This document shows positions 22,363 through 25,817 of a stretch of 25,817 bases of DNA, piece after piece. Source of the DNA: Candidatus Nitrosopumilus sp. (GTDB lineage Archaea > Thermoproteota > Nitrososphaeria > Nitrososphaerales > Nitrosopumilaceae); contig JAEMQG010000030.1 in NCBI GenBank assembly GCA_022758935.1, positions 1-25,817 of the forward strand, given 5' to 3'. The position numbers were made by a program, and so were the translations under genes. The notes below the pieces were generated by a model. That model saw only the letters and a program-made list of their open reading frames with translations, was not told the origin of the DNA and did not search any database. The first letter of the stretch is position 1, and each line of letters starts with the position of its first letter.

Positions 22363-24114
22363 TTGACTCACAATGGTAATGGATTGCTGGAATATATTCC
22401 AGGTTCACATGCAATGTTAGCTCAAAAGAATTCCAATACACCGCTAGAAGGTTTTTCAGAAAATGTTAAAGGAAGTATACAGGAGTATGCTGAAAATTCA
22501 AAAAGCGAGGTAGAAAAAGGTAATAATTTTTTACAGTGGGTTCTTACAAGAGTGTTCGAGGCCACAGAAGATGATGCAGCAGATGCAATTGTGGATGGTG
22601 CAAATGATCTCGGCATTGATGCGTATCTCCCAGTAGATTTTTCAGATAATACTATTCGTCTATTTCAATCAAAATACGGAACATCTCATTCATTTGAAGC
22701 AATTGCCAAATTCAAAGAAGATGCAAAACGCCTACTTGGAAAAGATGTATCAAAAATGAGGCCCGAGTTAGCACAGCTTGTTACGAAAATCAAGGAAAAA
22801 AATTTAAAGATAAAATGTTGTTATGTGACGGATCAAAAAGTAGAATATCAAGATGAATTGATCGAAATCATAGATATTGAAAAAATTATTCAAAAATTGT
22901 GGGAGAGAATAAAAAAACCAGCTGTTGGAAAGAAATCATCAATTAAATTAGAAAGAATGCTTCGACATAACAATACAATTCTTGGAATTTTGAAATTGAG
23001 AGAATTAACAGAGTTTGTTAGCAAGAATAGAGACTATGTTTTCGAATCAAATATTAGACAATGGATGCAATTTAAAACAACCGTAAACAAAGGATTGCGG
23101 GAAACACTTCAGAATAATCCAGGAAAATTTTTTTATTACAATAATGGAATTACAATTGTAGTTAATGATTTTGAAGAATTAGGTGAAAATATTATTGAGC
23201 TCCATGCACCGCAAATTGTCAATGGGGCACAAACATCTAATTCAATTTTGGATCACTCAAAACGAACTAAAAACATGGATGGATCTATGACAGTCACTAT
23301 AATTAAAGCAGATGATGAACAAGAGCAAAATAATATCACAAAATATAGAAATTCACAGAATTCAGTTAGAGGAAAAGATCTTGTGTCTTTGATGGATTTT
23401 CATAAATCAATTAAATCTCAATTAAAAAACTGTGGATATTTTTATGAGATTCAAGCTGGCTCGTTTGATACAAAATCAAAATCAAAGCAATCAGAATACG
23501 AAGGGGATTTAATATACAACAATTATCTTCCAGATAATCATAAAAAAGTGATTGTTGCAAAAGATGCCATTCAAGCTCTTGTGGCAGGAATAGAACAGAG
23601 GCCTACAGAAGCATATAGCTCTCCAGCCCAATTTCTTCCTAGAGGAAGTAAATACGATGACATATTCAATGATAATCTCAAAGATGATTATAGGATTTTA
23701 CTTTATCCATATTTGGTCAAAGAGTACGCAAAGAAGATATTGAAATATGGAAAACAGGGAGGACATAAAACAAAGCGTTACGCAACTTTGTTTTATGTGG
23801 GAGTTTATTTTAGAATTTTACATAAAAAAATTTTAGAAACTAAAGGAGATTTTAAGAGTGATGTGAGAAAACTGGAGCCCATATTTCGTAGTTTTAAATT
23901 AAATACAAGAATTTTAAGAATTACAGACATAGTTGTTACAAAATTTTTAGAAGATACAGCAGTAGATGATGAAATTGAATTAGCAAATACAAAACACAAC
24001 TTCTTCTCACAACATGTATGGAATGATTCAATGCTCAGAGTCGTAGACAAAAAAATAAGGCAAGAAGAAGAGGAAATTTTATCCTTAAAAAAACTTGCAA
24101 GCAATTTGTTTTAG
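22363..24114 (+). CDS. AIPR-family (abortive infection/phage resistance) protein with nuclease-like N-terminus
   Basis: The 583-residue protein matches the AIPR family. Its core is seen at VFESNIRQWM (226-235), VNKGLRETLQ, FFYYNNGITIVVNDF (256-270) and PQIVNGAQTSNSI (283-295). The N-terminal region looks like a PD-(D/E)xK nuclease: acidic ATEDDAADAIVDGAN, then GIDAYLP (D86) and LFQSKYG (Q102, K104). AIPR proteins such as AbiR are tied to phage defence in bacteria. The archaeal function is inferred. The TTG start at 22363 is supported by a TATA element 23 nt upstream. No partner methylase or toxin gene is adjacent, and a long hairpin begins 7 nt after the stop. Confidence 0.85.
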   Translation: MTHNGNGLLEYIPGSHAMLAQKNSNTPLEGFSENVKGSIQEYAENSKSEVEKGNNFLQWVLTRVFEATEDDAADAIVDGANDLGIDAYLPVDFSDNTIRLFQSKYGTSHSFEAIAKFKEDAKRLLGKDVSKMRPELAQLVTKIKEKNLKIKCCYVTDQKVEYQDELIEIIDIEKIIQKLWERIKKPAVGKKSSIKLERMLRHNNTILGILKLRELTEFVSKNRDYVFESNIRQWMQFKTTVNKGLRETLQNNPGKFFYYNNGITIVVNDFEELGENIIELHAPQIVNGAQTSNSILDHSKRTKNMDGSMTVTIIKADDEQEQNNITKYRNSQNSVRGKDLVSLMDFHKSIKSQLKNCGYFYEIQAGSFDTKSKSKQSEYEGDLIYNNYLPDNHKKVIVAKDAIQALVAGIEQRPTEAYSSPAQFLPRGSKYDDIFNDNLKDDYRILLYPYLVKEYAKKILKYGKQGGHKTKRYATLFYVGVYFRILHKKILETKGDFKSDVRKLEPIFRSFKLNTRILRITDIVVTKFLEDTAVDDEIELANTKHNFFSQHVWNDSMLRVVDKKIRQEEEEILSLKKLASNLF

Positions 24115-24120
24115 ATTTTT

Positions 24121-24185
24121 ATAGGTAGTAGTCCAACCAAGTAAAAATTTGCAGGAGGTTCACATTGGTCAGACTATCTACCTAT
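24121..24185. ncRNA. 65-nt imperfect hairpin downstream of the AIPR gene
   Basis: The arms pair as ATAGGTAG/CTACCTAT (8 bp), then a single-T bulge, TAGTC/GACTA (5 bp), a symmetric CA/CA internal loop, and ACCAA/TTGGT (5 bp), closing a 24-nt loop at 24146-24169. The total is 18 paired bases. It could be a 3' mRNA structure, a terminator without a T-tail, a small RNA, or the remains of a miniature mobile element. No flanking target duplication is evident. Confidence 0.55.
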
Positions 24186-24246
24186 ATTTCCTATAAATTA
24201 GTATTATTTAACATGATTTTTTAGATGTTCTTAATCTAGAATCTTT

Positions 24247-24255
24247 TTTATATAG
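24247..24255 (+). promoter_or_regulatory. TATA box of the small zinc-finger gene
   Basis: TTTATATAG is centred 25 nt before the GTG at 24276. It is one of the clearest leaderless promoters in the window and the main support for this short gene. Confidence 0.55.
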
Positions 24256-24275
24256 AATGAAGAGAGCAGATTACT

Positions 24276-24440
24276 GTGGGATCTAAAGAAAAATGTACTG
24301 TATGTAATGATAAAATATCTCTTCGTTTCAATCCCATGGAAGAATGGGGGATTAACGGTCCACTTTGTGGGAAATGTTACTCAAAAAAAATTAATGAGCA
24401 TTATCCAGGAAAACATGTCAGAGTAAATAAAGAAGAATAG
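24276..24440 (+). CDS. Small CxxC zinc-finger protein
   Basis: This 54-residue protein starts at GTG 24276. It has two CxxC knuckles, C7/C10 in KEKCTVCNDKI and C31/C34 in GPLCGKCYSKK, spaced as in treble-clef or HNH-lacking zinc ribbons. The C-terminus is basic (NEHYPGKHVRVNKEE). The TATA box is at the leaderless distance. It ends 2 nt before the stop of the convergent gene. No function is assigned. Similar tiny zinc proteins bind nucleic acids or bridge proteins. Confidence 0.7.
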   Translation: MGSKEKCTVCNDKISLRFNPMEEWGINGPLCGKCYSKKINEHYPGKHVRVNKEE

Positions 24441-24442
24441 AT

Positions 24443-25027
24443 CTAGTCAAATTTTGAATATTTGTTAACATTTAGACAATTCCATGCAAGAGAATCATTT
24501 TTTACATTTTTTTCTTCTAGAAATCCAATATCAGTGATTGTTTTTTTCCTTTTCAACAGAGTTATTTGAAAAGTAGAAAATTTTTTGCATTTACATTCTT
24601 CATATAAACAGAGATCATTATCACTTTTATCATGATCTTCTGCTGCATGTCCGCAATTACATAATGCGTCATGTTTTACATCTTTGAGGAATTTATTTGC
24701 ATAAACACCTAACCTTAGATATGCTTCACCGCCATGTCCCTTCTTGAATCGTTCATAGTTTTCTGATTTCGGTAAAACTTTGAAAAACGAGAAATTTGAT
24801 TCAGGTCGTTGAGAATCTGAACCCATTATGAACCAGTATTCATCATCAATCTCAACAAATCTGATCTTTATTGAGGAATCTAACCACCAATGGATTACAT
24901 CATGCCAAAGTGTTGAAGCCTTTTTTCTATTAGTGAATAGTGGAACAACATTCATTCTAAGATCATAATAACGATAGGCCACACCTACAAAATCATCAAA
25001 CCAATGAACAGAAGATGGGGAAGACAA
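24443..25027 (-). CDS. Protein of unknown function with a CxCGH...CxC cysteine/histidine motif
   Basis: This 194-residue soluble protein has an aromatic-rich N-terminal domain (DDFVGVAYRYYDLRMNVVPL, WHDVIHWWLDSSIKIRFVEI) and a metal-binding insert ALCNCGHAAEDH. The ligand candidates are C123, C125, H127, H132, C140, C145 and C147. The insert ends KCKKF, a zinc-cluster pattern seen in other archaeal small proteins. A basic C-terminal tail follows (LLKRKKTITDIG). The TTG start at 25027 is about 28 nt from a minus-strand AGATAAATAT element at 25051-25060. It is divergent from the second winged-helix gene. No family recognised. Confidence 0.72.
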   Translation of the reverse strand: MSSPSSVHWFDDFVGVAYRYYDLRMNVVPLFTNRKKASTLWHDVIHWWLDSSIKIRFVEIDDEYWFIMGSDSQRPESNFSFFKVLPKSENYERFKKGHGGEAYLRLGVYANKFLKDVKHDALCNCGHAAEDHDKSDNDLCLYEECKCKKFSTFQITLLKRKKTITDIGFLEEKNVKNDSLAWNCLNVNKYSKFD

Positions 25028-25082
25028 TATAGCAAAAGTCAGCCTAGAGCATATTTATCTGATCTTAATTGATGGTAATACC

Positions 25083-25091
25083 CTTATATTT
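25083..25091 (+). promoter_or_regulatory. TATA-like promoter of winged-helix paralogue 2
   Basis: CTTATATTT is centred about 25 nt before the ATG at 25112. It is in the 84-nt divergent gap shared with the gene at 24443-25027. Confidence 0.45.
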
Positions 25092-25111
25092 CAGTTTTTA
25101 ATATACACCGT

Positions 25112-25393
25112 ATGGTTTCCTATAGAACAAGTATGCAAATTGTTGCAGATCTTTTGACTGCAGCAGAGCAGTCAGGTCAACAAGGTATCAAAACAACATC
25201 ATTACTAACTAAGGCAAACCTATCACATTCCAGATTATCAAAATTCTTAGAAAATTTAACTGGTTCAGGGCTAATCAACAAAATAGAATTTGATGGCAAA
25301 AATGCGTTTGTAATAACAGAGAAAGGAAAACAGTATTTGGAATCTTACTCAAAATTTGCAGGTATTGCAGAATCTTTTGGGTTAGAACTTTAA
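25112..25393 (+). CDS. Winged-helix transcriptional regulator (paralogue 2)
   Basis: This 93-residue regulator is a close relative of the one at 17926-18213, with the same order of elements: YRTSMQIVADLLTAA, then LLTKANLSHSRLSKFLENLT, the wing FDGKNAFVITEKGKQYL, and the terminal helix ending ESFGLEL. The shared core KAN(I/L)SHSR lies in the recognition-helix region, so the two may bind related sites. About four residues in ten match by eye. It is divergent from the cysteine-motif gene and could regulate it, but no shared operator is visible. Confidence 0.85.
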   Translation: MVSYRTSMQIVADLLTAAEQSGQQGIKTTSLLTKANLSHSRLSKFLENLTGSGLINKIEFDGKNAFVITEKGKQYLESYSKFAGIAESFGLEL

Positions 25394-25396
25394 AAT

Positions 25397-25618
25397 TTAT
25401 TTTTTCGATCTTCTTTTGATATTATCTTTTTGTCTTTCCTTTCTATCTTTATACGAACTGTAAAGAATAATTATGGACAACCCTGCAATTGAAGCATAGA
25501 ATAATGGAATAAACGGGTGTTCTCGGATTTCTCCTGTAGAAGGAGATATGAATGCTATCGGAATGCTAACAATAAGAAAAATCATAACAACTAGGAGATA
25601 TTTATCCACAATAATCAT
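25397..25618 (-). CDS. Small two-helix membrane protein
   Basis: This 73-residue protein has two hydrophobic helices (about 8-26 and 36-54) and a very basic C-terminal tail (KDRKERQKDNIKRRSKK), which should face the cytoplasm. An ATG opens at 25618. A GTG three codons later (25609) sits about 26 nt from the TATA-like CATATATCT at 25631-25639 and may be the true start. It is convergent with winged-helix paralogue 2. Function unknown. Confidence 0.6.
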   Translation of the reverse strand: MIIVDKYLLVVMIFLIVSIPIAFISPSTGEIREHPFIPLFYASIAGLSIIILYSSYKDRKERQKDNIKRRSKK

Positions 25619-25671
25619 GATTTACAAAACCATATATCTTTTTGATTTGACATAGCGATATTAGAAAAACT

Positions 25672-25817
25672 ATGAGTAAGATTCTTGAAATAATAGGATT
25701 CGTTTTGGTGGGGATAATGATATTATCCTTTGTAGGGATAATAGATCCAAAAAATGCGGGATTAACACCTCTGTTTTGGGGATGTGCGGGTGGAACATTA
25801 TTAATAATCATATACAG
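25672..25817 (+). CDS. Small membrane protein, truncated by the window end
   Basis: An ATG at 25672 opens 48 codons running off the end of the window. The product begins MSKILEIIGFVLVGIMILS and has a first helix (about residues 4-22), a short loop IDPKNAGLTP and a second hydrophobic stretch. It is divergent from the preceding small membrane protein. No clear promoter is visible at the leaderless distance, so the call rests on the start codon and the two hydrophobic helices. Confidence 0.5.
   Translation, partial: MSKILEIIGFVLVGIMILSFVGIIDPKNAGLTPLFWGCAGGTLLIIIY

Noticed and set aside
25602..25811. Minus-strand 69-codon frame at the window end
   Set aside because: The plus strand encodes a better small membrane protein from an ATG at 25672. 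The minus frame is its antisense shadow.
1..25817. CRISPR array, complete insertion sequence, rRNA genes or integrase-type mobile element
   Set aside because: No regularly spaced repeats, transposase or integrase motifs, rRNA-like segments, or tRNA-end duplications could be seen by eye.

Overview
The window is AT-rich, gene-dense archaeal chromosome. The gene content fits a marine-type ammonia-oxidising Nitrososphaerota (Thaumarchaeota), close to the Nitrosopumilus/Nitrosarchaeum group. Supporting genes are both topoisomerase VI subunits, an archaeal histone, aIF2-beta, Rio1, a Dim2/Pno1-like KH protein, S17e, a DUF373 membrane protein, a membrane-anchored blue-copper protein and many small zinc-ribbon proteins. 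The species cannot be fixed from this sequence alone. Genes often abut or overlap. Many appear leaderless: an AT-rich TATA-like box lies about 24-28 nt upstream of the start codon, and the start is frequently TTG or GTG.

Layout. (1) 1-1060: the end of an ABC exporter (last codons of the ATPase, then a DrrB-type permease) and a small two-helix membrane protein. (2) 1061-1745: a gene-poor stretch with only short open frames. (3) 1746-7547: a two-helix membrane protein with an alpha-crystallin-like domain, convergent with a minus-strand information-processing block: DUF5679 zinc ribbon, aIF2-beta, DUF424, then Rio1, Dim2-like KH protein, Top6B and Top6A, mostly with overlapping ends. (4) 7796-13227: a membrane-anchored hypothetical, DUF373, cis-prenyltransferase and Nudix on plus; OMP decarboxylase, an unknown protein and adenylosuccinate synthetase on minus. 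(5) 13308-18299: lineage-type small proteins, including a zinc-ribbon/YggX-like protein, a secreted Ig-like/helical protein, hemerythrin, SRPBCC, a zinc ribbon, a 7-TM protein, a winged-helix regulator and a tiny acidic ORF. (6) 18381-21858: tRNA modification and translation (TsaC/Sua5, THUMP/Tan1-like, a MoaD-Cgi121 fusion, S17e), TatD nuclease, histone and tRNA-Cys. (7) 21868-25817: cupredoxin, a large AIPR-family candidate defence nuclease followed by a long hairpin, two cysteine-motif proteins, a second winged-helix paralogue, and two small membrane proteins, the last cut by the window end.

Two functional themes stand out. Rio1, Dim2, aIF2-beta and S17e belong to small-subunit maturation and initiation. 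TsaC, Cgi121 and the THUMP protein belong to tRNA modification (t6A and probably ac4C). The most unusual coding feature is the ubiquitin-like MoaD/ThiS domain fused to the KEOPS subunit Cgi121, with a Gly-Gly exactly at the junction. The most unusual non-coding feature is the 65-nt hairpin just after the AIPR gene. The AIPR gene is the only obvious defence gene here and lies among housekeeping genes near a tRNA.
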